NCBI RefSeq assembly: GCF_014397785.1
Contig: NZ_VZQQ01000052.1
Coordinates: 1-43,357, forward strand
Source: Paraburkholderia podalyriae
GTDB lineage: Bacteria; Pseudomonadota; Gammaproteobacteria; Burkholderiales; Burkholderiaceae
Reading direction: 5' to 3'
Length of the DNA: 43,357 nt
The first letter of the stretch is position 1. Each line of letters starts with the position of its first letter. This document shows positions 1 to 8,500 of the stretch, in pieces. The notes below the pieces were generated by a model, which saw nothing but the letters and a program-made list of their open reading frames with translations, was not told where the DNA came from and did not search any database. The position numbers and the translations under genes are program-made.

Positions 1-410
1 GTCGCGTCCTGCTGTACCAGGCCGACGCTGCCGCCGTCCAGTTGCTGCGTCAGGTTCGTGACCGAGCCTTCCACGCTGGTCACGCGGCCGTCGATGCTGG
101 TGATCGCCGTCTGGTTGGTCGCAATGCCGGCCGCGTTGGTCGTCACGTTCTGGTTGGTCGCGTGCAGCTGCGAACCGTTCACCGCTTCGGTGCTGGTGTC
201 GCCCAGCGCGCCAGCCTTCACGCCGCTCAGCGTGCGCGCGCCATCGGTGCCACCGAAGTCCACCGTCGTGCCGTCCAGGCCCCTGGCCACCGTGATGACC
301 TTGCTGGTCGCGTCCTGCTGCACCAGGCCGACGCTGCCGCCGTCCAGTTGCTGCGTCAGGTTCGTGACCGAGCCTTCCACGTTGGTCACGCGGCCGTCGA
401 TGCTGGTGAC
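1..410. repeat. 306-bp tandem repeat in adhesin stalk
   Basis: Bases 1-104 and 307-410 are almost identical, with only a few substitutions. The period is 306 bp, or 102 codons, so the repeat is in frame. It covers a stalk/neck module of the adhesin. The array continues past the left edge, so the copy number cannot be read here. Confidence 0.85.
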
Positions 411-1625
411 GCGGTCGTCCACCGTGGTCACGCGGCTGTCCAGGTTGGTGATTGCCGTCGCGTTGCTGACGATGTTCGTCGTGTTCTGCGTCATATGGCC
501 GTCGATGTTGGTAATTGCATCACCCACGCTGCCGACCGTCGTACCGCCCACGCTGTAGCTCGGCGCGCTGATCGCACCGGTAGTCGGGTTATAGCTCGAT
601 CCGCCACCCAGCGCCGCCGCCGTGCTCGCCCCAATCGCGTTCGACTTCGTTGTTTCTGACTGCAACTGGCTGACGTTCACCGCATCCGTCGGTGACGAAC
701 CGGCCGCCACATTCGTCAAGCGCCGCTCCTGGCCAGACGACCCTATCGATACTTCGCCTGCCGGCGCAGTGCCGGACAGAGTCGACGCCGCTGGAGTGTA
801 GGCCGCTGCGCTCAGGTCGGCGGCGGTCGTCGAGTCCGCACCCAAAGCGACCGAATTCGCCGCGAATGCAGAGGCACCACGACCCAGTGCCACCGAGCTG
901 TCCCCTGCTGAATCAGCGAGCAGACCAATTGCAGTTGAGTAGTCCCCTGTCGAAGAAGCGTATACACCCATCGCCATAGAGCCATTCCCTTTCGCAGTAG
1001 CTAGCTGCCCAATCGCAATGCCAGCGTCACCTGTGCTGACCGCACCAAACCCCAAAGCGACTGAGTTCTGAGCCGATGCGGTCGACTGAAGGCCGACTGC
1101 TGTAGCTCCGTCCCCGCTCGCCACGGAATCTCCGCCGATTGCTGTCGAGCCGTTCCCGCGAGCTGCGGCGCCTGCGCCGATTGCGCTCGAATTGGTCGCG
1201 TCGGCTATTGCACTGCGGCCAATTGCAGTCGCCTTGTCCGCAATGGCCCTGGCGTTATCACCAAGCGCGGCAGCACCATCACCGTCTGCGTTCGCATTGG
1301 TGCCGATAGCAGTAGCACTATATGCACCTGCCGTCGTACCAGAAGTTGCGAAAGCGTTATAACCCATGGCTATGCTGTTGACATTCGTACCATCAGTCTT
1401 GGCCCCTGAGCCGATTGCAATCGAATGCAATCCCTTGGCAACACCACCGCCCGCGTTGTACTGAGCGTGCGCTACCGGTGCCCAGGATGCCGCGGCCACA
1501 ACCGCAGTCGCCACAACTGCACAAACCCTTGCCTTGTTACGCTTGCCGCGCGTAACCGTATTCTCCGAGGCTGCCACCCACGACCCAAGGGCTTCACTCC
1601 AGATGCTGACATAGGATTTGTTCAT
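1..1625 (-). CDS. Trimeric autotransporter adhesin (YadA/Hia type), N-terminal part, cut by window edge
   Basis: Translating the minus strand from ATG 1625 gives an uninterrupted frame of 541 codons to the window edge. The N-terminus is an extended ESPR-type signal peptide (MNKSYVSIWSEALGSWVAAS) with a hydrophobic stretch at about residues 33-50 and likely cleavage after AHA near residue 54. Next come many head repeats of the SxAIG/SVALG type (about residues 65-290), then neck motifs DAVNVSQLQ and EAVNGSQLHATNQ, and a coiled-coil-like stalk rich in ITNIDGRVTSVE units. Such proteins trimerise in the outer membrane and bind host surfaces or matrix. The C-terminal beta-barrel anchor lies outside the window. 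An AAGGA Shine-Dalgarno sits 8 nt before the ATG. Family assignment is confident; the ligand is unknown. Confidence 0.93.
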   Translation of the reverse strand, partial: MNKSYVSIWSEALGSWVAASENTVTRGKRNKARVCAVVATAVVAAASWAPVAHAQYNAGGGVAKGLHSIAIGSGAKTDGTNVNSIAMGYNAFATSGTTAGAYSATAIGTNANADGDGAAALGDNARAIADKATAIGRSAIADATNSSAIGAGAAARGNGSTAIGGDSVASGDGATAVGLQSTASAQNSVALGFGAVSTGDAGIAIGQLATAKGNGSMAMGVYASSTGDYSTAIGLLADSAGDSSVALGRGASAFAANSVALGADSTTAADLSAAAYTPAASTLSGTAPAGEVSIGSSGQERRLTNVAAGSSPTDAVNVSQLQSETTKSNAIGASTAAALGGGSSYNPTTGAISAPSYSVGGTTVGSVGDAITNIDGHMTQNTTNIVSNATAITNLDSRVTTVDDRVTSIDGRVTNVEGSVTNLTQQLDGGSVGLVQQDATSKVITVARGLDGTTVDFGGTDGARTLSGVKAGALGDTSTEAVNGSQLHATNQNVTTNAAGIATNQTAITSIDGRVTSVEGSVTNLTQQLDGGSVGLVQQDA

Positions 1626-2244
1626 GACATGATTCCTTTTAAAGTTTGAAAAAGAATTGAGTTATGCGAACTAATGCAAAATCGCCGTTGCCATTTCTTG
1701 CTGTTCAATATCAGCTGCAAAAACGGGAGTGATGACGATCCAGAAAGCTCATGGCCGCAGTACGAATCGGCCAGATTTCTGCTGAGTCAATCCAGGGCCG
1801 GCTTTTGCTAAATCTCTGTAACTGGGTTCAGTCTATATTTTTGAGATTAGGCAAAAATAGGTCAGGTCCGAATCGGCGCGCGCCTGTATTTGAGCGCTGC
1901 AGCGCTTGAGATGGCGGTACTGCCTGCTAACGCGGAGAGCGTGGCAAGGTCAGAAATCTTGAAGGGACGGCAGATCATGGAAAGGGGTGCCCCATGTCTT
2001 CCATCAACTATCAGCAGTTCAGCAATGCCCGTCTCCAATGCTTGCGCTGACGAGTGCAACGGCGCGCCGAACGGGGTCTAGTCGAGCTTCACGTAACAGG
2101 CGACCACCAGAAGTGAAGGCGAGGACAGGCGCAAACCGCAAACACCACCCGCCACAGGCGGCTCAATCGACATCAAACACGCAACGAGTCGGAATCGCCG
2201 TATGATGCGGAAATCATTCCTTGCGTCCCTGATTCAGGTCCGCC
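1626..2244. other. Intergenic region between divergent adhesin and sensor-kinase genes
   Basis: These 619 bp separate two divergently transcribed genes. The part next to the adhesin is relatively A/T-rich and should hold its promoter and leader; an ATG-TCA-TGA mini-frame overlaps the adhesin start. A perfect 14-bp palindrome (AGCGCTGCAGCGCT) lies at 1893-1906. Short open frames here (for example 1862-2059 minus and 1890-2081 plus) have no recognisable domain or convincing ribosome-binding site, so I do not call them. Confidence 0.6.
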
Positions 2245-5200
2245 ATGCCATCACAGAGCACAGATTCAAGCAGGCATGAACGCGTGGTTCACACGCCCAA
2301 CGGCGATTCACGCGTCGATGAGCCGAGCAGACTGAACCGCTATCAGCGGACACTCGTCATGGGGGCGGGCGTTGCTGTTTCGTTGGTCCTGGTGCTATTG
2401 ACCGGCGTCGTGCTGAGATCGGCGGTCACGGACTACATCGAGGATCGCTATACTGATTTCGCTCTACGGCAGACTCGCCTGCAACTAGAGTTTCTGGAGC
2501 GGGAAAGAACGCTGAGAGCCGCCATCCTGCATGAAGAATCGACGTGGGGCACGCGAGCACCTCCACCCCAGGCCCTCATCGACGAATTTGCCGCGCAGCA
2601 TGGACGAGTCATCCTGCAGAGGCACGCGAATTTCGACCCCGTGATGATGCTCGGCGATGTCACTCCGTCGCAGCCCGCATCCGGTTTCGCGCCGTATCTG
2701 GCGCTCGGTGTTGACTTTGACTATCGTCTGGGACCTTGGGCCAAGGTGCAGACCAATCCCGTAGCGGGCTATTTCTATTCACCTGACCGGCGCTTCTTCG
2801 GCATTGTTCCTGCCCCGGCGTCCGACGATGTGCTCAAGCAGAGCGGCGCGAAAGACGTCCATGAGCTCCTCGATCGCATCGCACCGGACATCGGTGACCT
2901 AGCGGACCCAACGGTGGTCAAGCGGTTACGCGAGGACAGGAGTTCGACCTGGTTCCCGCCAGCCACCGATCCGTTTAGCGAACAGCCCGCCATCCGTCTG
3001 GTCATGCCGGCCTTTAGCGAGGGCAAGATATTCCTCGTGGCTGTCCGCAAGATTTACGTGGGCCCCCTGATCGAAATGCTTACCGGGGAGGGGCGCTACG
3101 ATGAACAATCGCTGCTGCTCGATTCCGCCGGCAATGTGATCCTCAGCACAGCCAAGCCGGGTACCGGCGCCGCGCTGACACAACGGATTCTCAATTCCCG
3201 TGCGCAAGCAATGCAACCCGCGGGAGGAGTCCATCGCTCCCGGAATGGACTGTTCATGGCCAGCGCGCAGGTAACGGACTCCGGCTGGACGCTCGTTCAC
3301 GCATTCACGTGGCGCACTATTTGGCGTGACATAGGTGCACGCCTCGCGGTTTACTTTGCTGCGATGCTACTGGTAGTGGGTTTCATGTGGGTGCTTCTGT
3401 TGATGCTCGATCAAAAGCTGTTCAAGCCAGACTACGAACGTTCGCAGCGAATATTCGAAAGTGAAGCGTTGAATCGCACGATGGTTGCTGCGGCACCGTC
3501 CGGATTCGCGCTGCTGTCTCTAGAGCAGGGCGAGATTCTGTTGCAGAGCAACCTGATGCGGACCTACGAATCGAATACGCATCCGGATGAACCGAGGTTG
3601 CACGCGCGCTTGCTCAGTCTGTATGACCGCAGCCCCGGCACGCCCGCGTGGCAGTCCGATCTGGAGATGCCGCTCAGACTTGCCGACGGCCGCGTGGACG
3701 ATCTGCTAGTGAACATGGTGCGCACCAAGTATCGCGGAAAAGACGTGCTGCTTTGCAGTTTTTCCGACGTCACGACTTTGAAGAACACCGAGCGCAAGTT
3801 AGACGAGGCGCGTGCGGCGGCGGACGCTGCCAACCATGCGAAATCGGCGTTCCTCGCGATGATGAGCCACGAAATACGTACGCCACTCAATGCCATTCTC
3901 GGCAACCTCGAGTTGCTGGGACGCACGCCGTTGTCACCGTCGCAGGAGGAGCGGGTAGGGGTTGTGACATCGTCGTCCACTGCGCTGCTCGGCATCATCA
4001 ACGACATTCTCGATTTTTCGAAGGTCGAGTCCGGGCAGATGACGCTCGAGTCGATCAGCTTCGATCTCGGTCAAGTCATTCGACAAGTCGCTGCGATGTT
4101 CGAACCCGTTGCGCATGCGAAGGGACTCGAATTCGACTGCATGGTTGACGAAGCGCTCGCCCCGCACTATCTGGGTGACCCAACGAGAATCCGGCAGATT
4201 GCGGTCAATCTCGTCAGTAACGCGATTAAATTCACCGCCACGGGCGACGTACTGCTCGAGGTTTACCTTAAGGACGACACGGCCGACGATTCCCCGGTCG
4301 TCATTGGCGTGAGCGACACCGGCATCGGCATGACGCCCCAGCAGCAGGAGACGCTGTTTCATGCATTCACACAGGCTGATTCGTCGATTGCCAGGCGCTA
4401 TGGCGGAACAGGACTCGGACTCGCGCTCTGTCTGCGCCTGACCGAATTGATGCAGGGCACGATCCTGGTGAAGAGTGAGTTGAATGCCGGCAGTACCTTT
4501 GTCGTGACGTTGCCGCTTCCGGTGAGTACAGGCGCCCCGGTCAGCGCCCCACTAGACAGTAAAGCTGAATTTGAGTCCGCCGGGATCGACGCCCAGGCGA
4601 TTCACATCCTCGTGGTCGACGATCAGCTTGCGAACCGTGAGTTGATCGTCGCGCAACTTGCCACGCTAGGTTATGAAGCCGATATGGCCGATAGTGGCGG
4701 CACGGCATTGCGGCGCTTTAACGAGCGCCACTATGATCTCGTGATGACCGACATCAATATGCCGGGAATGGACGGATACGCGCTCGCGCGGTGCCTGCGC
4801 GACCAAGGCGCGACGGTGCCGATCATCGCGATCACTGCGCACGTGGCGGCGGAAGTGCGTGCGCGATGCACGAACGCCGGGATTGACGAGATCCTGCTCA
4901 AGCCCGTCCTGCTTGGCACCATGGATGCGACGGTGCGGCGGCTGGTCAACGAGGCCGGCAAGCGCCCCGCCACTGACACCGCGGACAGGCGCGACATCTC
5001 GCACGGGCCATTGCCCGAGCCCATCCATGCCGCGATCGTCGAGGGGCTGAAGGAATCGCTGCAGGCGCTGTATGTCGCCATCGAACGTGGCGATATGAAA
5101 ACGGTGCTTGCTCATCTTCATTCGGTACGCGGCTCCTTCGCGATGATTCGGGAGGCCGAAGTGGCCAATGCGTGCGCTCAGATGGAAGAGCAAGCCAGGA

Positions 5201-5301
5201 ATCACGACGTTGCTGGCGTCAAGGATGGGCTCGATCGTTTCGAACCACTCGCTTATGCGACGCTCGCGCGGCGCGTGATGAACGCACAGTCAGACGCGTG
5301 A
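2245..5301 (+). CDS. Hybrid sensor histidine kinase with receiver and Hpt domains (RcsC/EvgS-like architecture)
   Basis: A 1018-residue inner-membrane phosphorelay kinase. A first membrane helix (about 35-57) and a second (about 365-388) flank a periplasmic sensor region of about 300 residues that I do not recognise. A PAS-like segment (about 410-510) follows. The HisKA domain carries H542 in MMSHEIRTPLN. The HATPase domain has N659 (VSNAIKF) and D691 (DTGIGM). The receiver has phospho-acceptor D836 (MTDINMPGMDG), and a C-terminal Hpt carries H959 in HSVRGSF. The signal should therefore pass His-Asp-His to a separate response regulator, but none is adjacent. The gene stands alone, diverging from the adhesin and converging on the IclR gene. 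Regulation of the adhesin is possible but only suggested by position. The Shine-Dalgarno is weak. Confidence 0.92.
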   Translation: MPSQSTDSSRHERVVHTPNGDSRVDEPSRLNRYQRTLVMGAGVAVSLVLVLLTGVVLRSAVTDYIEDRYTDFALRQTRLQLEFLERERTLRAAILHEESTWGTRAPPPQALIDEFAAQHGRVILQRHANFDPVMMLGDVTPSQPASGFAPYLALGVDFDYRLGPWAKVQTNPVAGYFYSPDRRFFGIVPAPASDDVLKQSGAKDVHELLDRIAPDIGDLADPTVVKRLREDRSSTWFPPATDPFSEQPAIRLVMPAFSEGKIFLVAVRKIYVGPLIEMLTGEGRYDEQSLLLDSAGNVILSTAKPGTGAALTQRILNSRAQAMQPAGGVHRSRNGLFMASAQVTDSGWTLVHAFTWRTIWRDIGARLAVYFAAMLLVVGFMWVLLLMLDQKLFKPDYERSQRIFESEALNRTMVAAAPSGFALLSLEQGEILLQSNLMRTYESNTHPDEPRLHARLLSLYDRSPGTPAWQSDLEMPLRLADGRVDDLLVNMVRTKYRGKDVLLCSFSDVTTLKNTERKLDEARAAADAANHAKSAFLAMMSHEIRTPLNAILGNLELLGRTPLSPSQEERVGVVTSSSTALLGIINDILDFSKVESGQMTLESISFDLGQVIRQVAAMFEPVAHAKGLEFDCMVDEALAPHYLGDPTRIRQIAVNLVSNAIKFTATGDVLLEVYLKDDTADDSPVVIGVSDTGIGMTPQQQETLFHAFTQADSSIARRYGGTGLGLALCLRLTELMQGTILVKSELNAGSTFVVTLPLPVSTGAPVSAPLDSKAEFESAGIDAQAIHILVVDDQLANRELIVAQLATLGYEADMADSGGTALRRFNERHYDLVMTDINMPGMDGYALARCLRDQGATVPIIAITAHVAAEVRARCTNAGIDEILLKPVLLGTMDATVRRLVNEAGKRPATDTADRRDISHGPLPEPIHAAIVEGLKESLQALYVAIERGDMKTVLAHLHSVRGSFAMIREAEVANACAQMEEQARNHDVAGVKDGLDRFEPLAYATLARRVMNAQSDA

Positions 5302-5396
5302 GTTTTTTGCTTCAGCCCTGAATCAGCGCGAGCGGGAACAGAGCGTCGATTTCCCGACGACACTCCCGTCGTTGGCCGGCATCACCGATGCCGAGT

Positions 5397-6185
5397 TCAG
5401 CGGCGCGTCCCGCCCAACCCGCGTCCGGTTTCCCCTTGCTGGCCAAGCGCACGTGACAGATTTCCCACCTCTCGCTTGAGCAACTCGGCGAACTGCGCGA
5501 CCCGCTCATCGGTTACGCGCACGCTCGGCCCGAAGATGCACACTGAACCCGCCACCTGGTTCGCGCCGTTGAAGAACGGCGCGGCCACCGCGACTGCGCC
5601 GGCGATCAGCTCGTGATGGCTGGTGCCGAAGCCTTGTGCGCGGACCGCGTCGAGGTCGGCGGCGAGCGCCGCGACGTCCTGATTCGAATCGGTCAGATAG
5701 CGCCGCAGATCGTCCGCCGACAGCGGCATCTGCGAAAGAATCGTGCGGCCGCTCGCGCCGAGCACGAGCTTTTCGCGATATCCGACCCCGCGGCGGAAAC
5801 TGAGCGGCTGCGGACTCTCCAGTTCGGCTACGCAAATCCGGTACGTGCCCTCCGGCACGAACAACGCGACCGTCTCCGATGTCGCCTCCCAAAGCTCGCG
5901 CAGCATCGGCTGAGCGAGTTGCGCGATCGTATTGTTCGCCATCCACGCGTGCGCGAGTTGCGCGACCGAACTGCCAAGCCTGAAGCGCTGCGGCTCGCCG
6001 GACGACGCGAGAAAGCCATTCTGTTCGAGCGTGTTCAGCAGCCGGTACAGCGTTGGACGACTCAGATCCACGCGGGTCAGCAACTCCGCGACGGTCAATT
6101 CCTTGTCCCCCGGACGGAAAGCCAGAAGAATTTCTAGCGCCCGTTCGACTGCTCGCACGTTTTCGTGCGGCTTTTTTTCTTCCAT
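5397..6185 (-). CDS. IclR-family transcriptional regulator of the adjacent Rieske operon
   Basis: A 262-residue protein with an N-terminal winged helix-turn-helix (about residues 8-70, including VAELLTRVDLSRPTLYRLLNTL) and the C-terminal effector-binding IclR domain (about 85-250). A much longer open frame runs upstream to 7565, but that part is antisense to the oxygenase gene. ATG 6185 is chosen because AGGA lies 8 nt before it and the IclR homology begins there. It diverges from the Rieske oxygenase gene, the usual position for an IclR regulator of a catabolic operon, and a long dyad lies in the shared intergenic region. The effector is unknown; an aromatic substrate of the operon is the natural guess. 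Confidence 0.92.
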   Translation of the reverse strand: MEEKKPHENVRAVERALEILLAFRPGDKELTVAELLTRVDLSRPTLYRLLNTLEQNGFLASSGEPQRFRLGSSVAQLAHAWMANNTIAQLAQPMLRELWEATSETVALFVPEGTYRICVAELESPQPLSFRRGVGYREKLVLGASGRTILSQMPLSADDLRRYLTDSNQDVAALAADLDAVRAQGFGTSHHELIAGAVAVAAPFFNGANQVAGSVCIFGPSVRVTDERVAQFAELLKREVGNLSRALGQQGETGRGLGGTRR

Positions 6186-6254
6186 TTGAAATTTCCTTTC
6201 TGCGTCTGGCCGCATCGATTGCTCATTGTAGTGAAACTCCCTAGCGGCAAGAAC

Positions 6255-6282
6255 TTGACGTCGACTGTTCTGTCCGTACAAT
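6255..6282 (+). promoter_or_regulatory. Sigma70-like promoter of the Rieske operon
   Basis: TTGACG (6255-6260), a 16-bp spacer and TACAAT (6277-6282) lie 45 bp upstream of the oxygenase start codon. Both hexamers are close to consensus. The -10 element falls inside the dyad at 6271-6308. Confidence 0.6.
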
Positions 6283-6308
6283 GAGACTACATTCTCATAC
6301 AACGGACA
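6271..6308. promoter_or_regulatory. Candidate IclR operator: 38-bp interrupted dyad
   Basis: The sequence reads TGTCCGT-N3-ATGAGA-N6-TCTCAT-N3-ACGGACA. All 13 specified positions of one half match the reverse complement of the other half. It overlaps the -10 hexamer and probable start of transcription, between the IclR gene and the oxygenase operon. Position and symmetry suggest the regulator's binding site. This is inference without binding data. Confidence 0.65.
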
Positions 6309-6326
6309 ACCGGATTCGGAGGAAAT

Positions 6327-7598
6327 ATGGACAAGAACATGTCGGACACCCTGGTTTGCACGGGCCCAGGTACGGCGATGGGCAATCTGATGCGCCGCTA
6401 CTGGGTGCCGGTGCTGCTCGCGAGCGAAATCGCGGAGCCCGATTGCCCGCCGGTACGCGTGCAGATCCTCGGCGAAAAGCTGCTTGCGTTTCGCGATTCC
6501 GAAGGCCAGCCGGCGCTGATCGGCGAATTCTGCTCGCATCGCGGCGTGTCGCTCTACTTCGGCCGCAATGAAGAGAACGGCATCCGCTGCGCGTATCACG
6601 GCCTGAAATTCGACCGCGACGGCAACTGCGTGGAAGTGCCGTCCGCACCGCAGGCGTGCAAGCACATGGGCATCACCGCGTATCCATGCATCGAACGCGC
6701 GGGCATCGTATGGGCGTACATGGGTCCGAAGGACCGCCAGCCGGCGCCGCCGGATCTCGAGTGGTGCAACCTGCCCGAGAGCCACGTGTTCGTGTCGAAG
6801 CGCCTGCAGGAATCGAACTATCTGCAGGCGATGGAAGGCGGGATCGACACGAGCCACGTGTCCTACGTGCACCGCTACGAGGTCGACGAAGACCCGATGC
6901 ACCAGGGCACGAAGGCGCTCGACTACATCAAGGCGGACGGCAACGTGATCTTCGAGATCGAGAAACAGCCGTTCGGCCTCACGCTGTTCGGCCGCCGCAA
7001 CGGCGAGCCGGATTCGTACTACTGGCGCGTTACGCAGTGGCTGTTCCCGTGGTACACGCTGATCCCGCCGTTCGGCGATCACTCGCTCGCGGGCCACGTG
7101 TGGGTGCCGATCGACGATCACACCTGCTGGGCGTGGAGCATCAACTTCCGCCCGGACCGTCCGCTCGACGAGCAGGAACTGGCCGACCTGAACGCCGGCA
7201 AGGGCATTCACTGCGAGTACGAGCCGGGCACGTTCCGTCCGAAAGCGAACAAGGACAACGACTACCTGATCGACCGCCAGGCACAGAAGGAAAAGCGCGC
7301 GTACTCGGGCGTGTTCGGCTTCGCGATGCAGGACGCGTCGCTGCAGGAAAGCATGGGTCCGATCCAGGACCACAGCAAGGAAAAGCTGCTGCCGACCGAC
7401 CGCGCGATCGTGATGGCGCGCCGCATGATGTACGAGGCAGCAACGGCGCTGGTACCCGACACCGATCCGCCCGCGATCGACGCCGACCAGCAGCGCGTGC
7501 GTGCGGCCGGCGTGCTGCTGCCGCGCGATCAGAAGCCGCAGGAATGGGCAGTGATCCATCTTCACGACGGCAAGGACCAGCCGATCTACTCGATCTGA
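6327..7598 (+). CDS. Rieske [2Fe-2S] aromatic ring-hydroxylating oxygenase, large subunit (phthalate 4,5-dioxygenase/Pht3-like group)
   Basis: A 423-residue non-haem iron oxygenase component that hydroxylates or demethylates an aromatic acid using electrons from a partner reductase. The N-terminal Rieske domain has C69/H71 (CSHRG) and C88/H91 (CAYHG). The catalytic domain has the mononuclear iron motif GGIDTSHVSYVH with D174, H177 and H182. The opening segment (GPGTAMGNLMRRYWVPVL) is typical of the phthalate dioxygenase type of single-subunit oxygenases, and no beta subunit gene is present. GGAGG lies a few bases before ATG 6327. The reductase two genes downstream is of the matching VanB/phthalate-reductase class. 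The exact substrate cannot be read from sequence. Confidence 0.93.
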   Translation: MDKNMSDTLVCTGPGTAMGNLMRRYWVPVLLASEIAEPDCPPVRVQILGEKLLAFRDSEGQPALIGEFCSHRGVSLYFGRNEENGIRCAYHGLKFDRDGNCVEVPSAPQACKHMGITAYPCIERAGIVWAYMGPKDRQPAPPDLEWCNLPESHVFVSKRLQESNYLQAMEGGIDTSHVSYVHRYEVDEDPMHQGTKALDYIKADGNVIFEIEKQPFGLTLFGRRNGEPDSYYWRVTQWLFPWYTLIPPFGDHSLAGHVWVPIDDHTCWAWSINFRPDRPLDEQELADLNAGKGIHCEYEPGTFRPKANKDNDYLIDRQAQKEKRAYSGVFGFAMQDASLQESMGPIQDHSKEKLLPTDRAIVMARRMMYEAATALVPDTDPPAIDADQQRVRAAGVLLPRDQKPQEWAVIHLHDGKDQPIYSI

Positions 7599-7681
7599 TG
7601 CATCGCCGCGCCGGACGTCGGTCTGGCCCCGCGTGGTTTTGTCCGGTCCGACTGGACATCCCGCCTATTCCGCAAAAGGAG

Positions 7682-7698
7682 GCCGGCTTCGCGCCGGC
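7682..7698 (+). promoter_or_regulatory. Stem-loop between Shine-Dalgarno and start codon of the SDR gene
   Basis: GCCGGC, loop TTCGC, GCCGGC forms a perfect 6-bp stem directly after AAAAGGAGG (7674-7682) and directly before ATGTAATG. Without the hairpin the Shine-Dalgarno would be about 21 nt from ATG 7704, too far for normal initiation; folding brings them together. A minimal ATG-TAA frame (7699-7704) overlaps the real start. Confidence 0.5.
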
Positions 7699-7703
7699 AT
7701 GTA

Positions 7704-8486
7704 ATGCAGCAACGTAAAAGACTCGAGGGCAAGGTCGCGCTGATCACCGGCGGCGGGGGTGGCATCGGCGCCGCGACCGCGCGCGTGTTCTGCGCGGAAG
7801 GCGCCGCCGTAGTGCTCGTCGATGCGAACCCGGAGGCGCTTGCGCGCGTTGCCGACGAACTGAAGGCGGCCGATCCGTCCGCGCGTGTCGAGACGTTCGC
7901 GGCCGACGTGTCGCACGACGCCGATGCGGTGCGCGCGGTGCAACTCGCCGCCGATTCGTTCGGCCGGCTCGACGTGCTGGTGAACAACGCGGCGATGCGC
8001 AACTACAGCGCGCTCGCCGATGCGACGCCGGCCGAGTGGCAGGCGATGGTGTCGGTCAACCTGGTTGGCACGTCGAACTATTGCAGCGCGGCGCTGCCGT
8101 TCCTTCGTCGCGCGGGCCGCGCGAGTATCGTCAACGTATCGTCGTGCTACGCGGTGACGGGCCGCAAGGGCATGGGCCTGTACGACGCGACCAAGGCCGG
8201 CATGCTCGCGATGACCCGCACGCTCGCGTTCGAGGAGACCGCGAACGGCGTGCGCGTGAACGCGGTGTGCCCCGGTTCGACGCTGACCGAATTCCACGTG
8301 AAGCGGGCCATTGCATCGGGCAAGAGCGTCGAAGTGCTGAAGACGCAGCGCCAGGACACGTCGCTGATCGGCCGCTGGGCGTCGCCCGAAGAGATCGCAT
8401 GGCCGGTCCTGTGGTTCGCGAGCGACGAGGCGTCGTACATCACCGGCACGACGCTGATGGTCGACGGCGGCCTGTCGGCAATGTGA
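7704..8486 (+). CDS. Short-chain dehydrogenase/reductase, probably a dihydrodiol or alcohol dehydrogenase of the Rieske pathway
   Basis: A 260-residue classical SDR. The NAD(P)-binding glycine motif is TGGGGGIGAAT (about 15-25), NNAA follows, and the catalytic serine and YxxxK are in SSCYAVTGRKGMGLYDATKAG. The C-terminal IAWPVLWFASDEASYITG and MVDGG segments are standard. A VDANP segment after strand 2 favours NAD(H). It lies between the Rieske oxygenase and its reductase in the same operon. It most likely oxidises the product of the oxygenase, such as a cis-dihydrodiol or a side-chain alcohol; which one is inference. The start is ATG 7704, the only reasonable one, despite the long gap from the Shine-Dalgarno. 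Confidence 0.9.
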   Translation: MQQRKRLEGKVALITGGGGGIGAATARVFCAEGAAVVLVDANPEALARVADELKAADPSARVETFAADVSHDADAVRAVQLAADSFGRLDVLVNNAAMRNYSALADATPAEWQAMVSVNLVGTSNYCSAALPFLRRAGRASIVNVSSCYAVTGRKGMGLYDATKAGMLAMTRTLAFEETANGVRVNAVCPGSTLTEFHVKRAIASGKSVEVLKTQRQDTSLIGRWASPEEIAWPVLWFASDEASYITGTTLMVDGGLSAM

Positions 8487-8500
8487 GCGGAGGTGCCCGC

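Noticed and set aside
1862..2081. Two short overlapping frames in the adhesin-kinase intergenic region
   Set aside because: No Shine-Dalgarno, no family, and both strands open over the same bases, as expected by chance in GC-rich DNA.
5312..5509. Short minus frame overlapping the 3' end of the IclR gene, considered as a frameshifted C-terminus
   Set aside because: The IclR frame already reaches normal family length and ends cleanly at 5397; the extra sequence matches nothing I recognise.
6186..7565. Upstream half of a 722-codon minus frame that ends in the IclR gene
   Set aside because: It is antisense to the Rieske oxygenase, arginine- and histidine-rich without any domain, and the IclR homology starts only at 6185 with its own Shine-Dalgarno.
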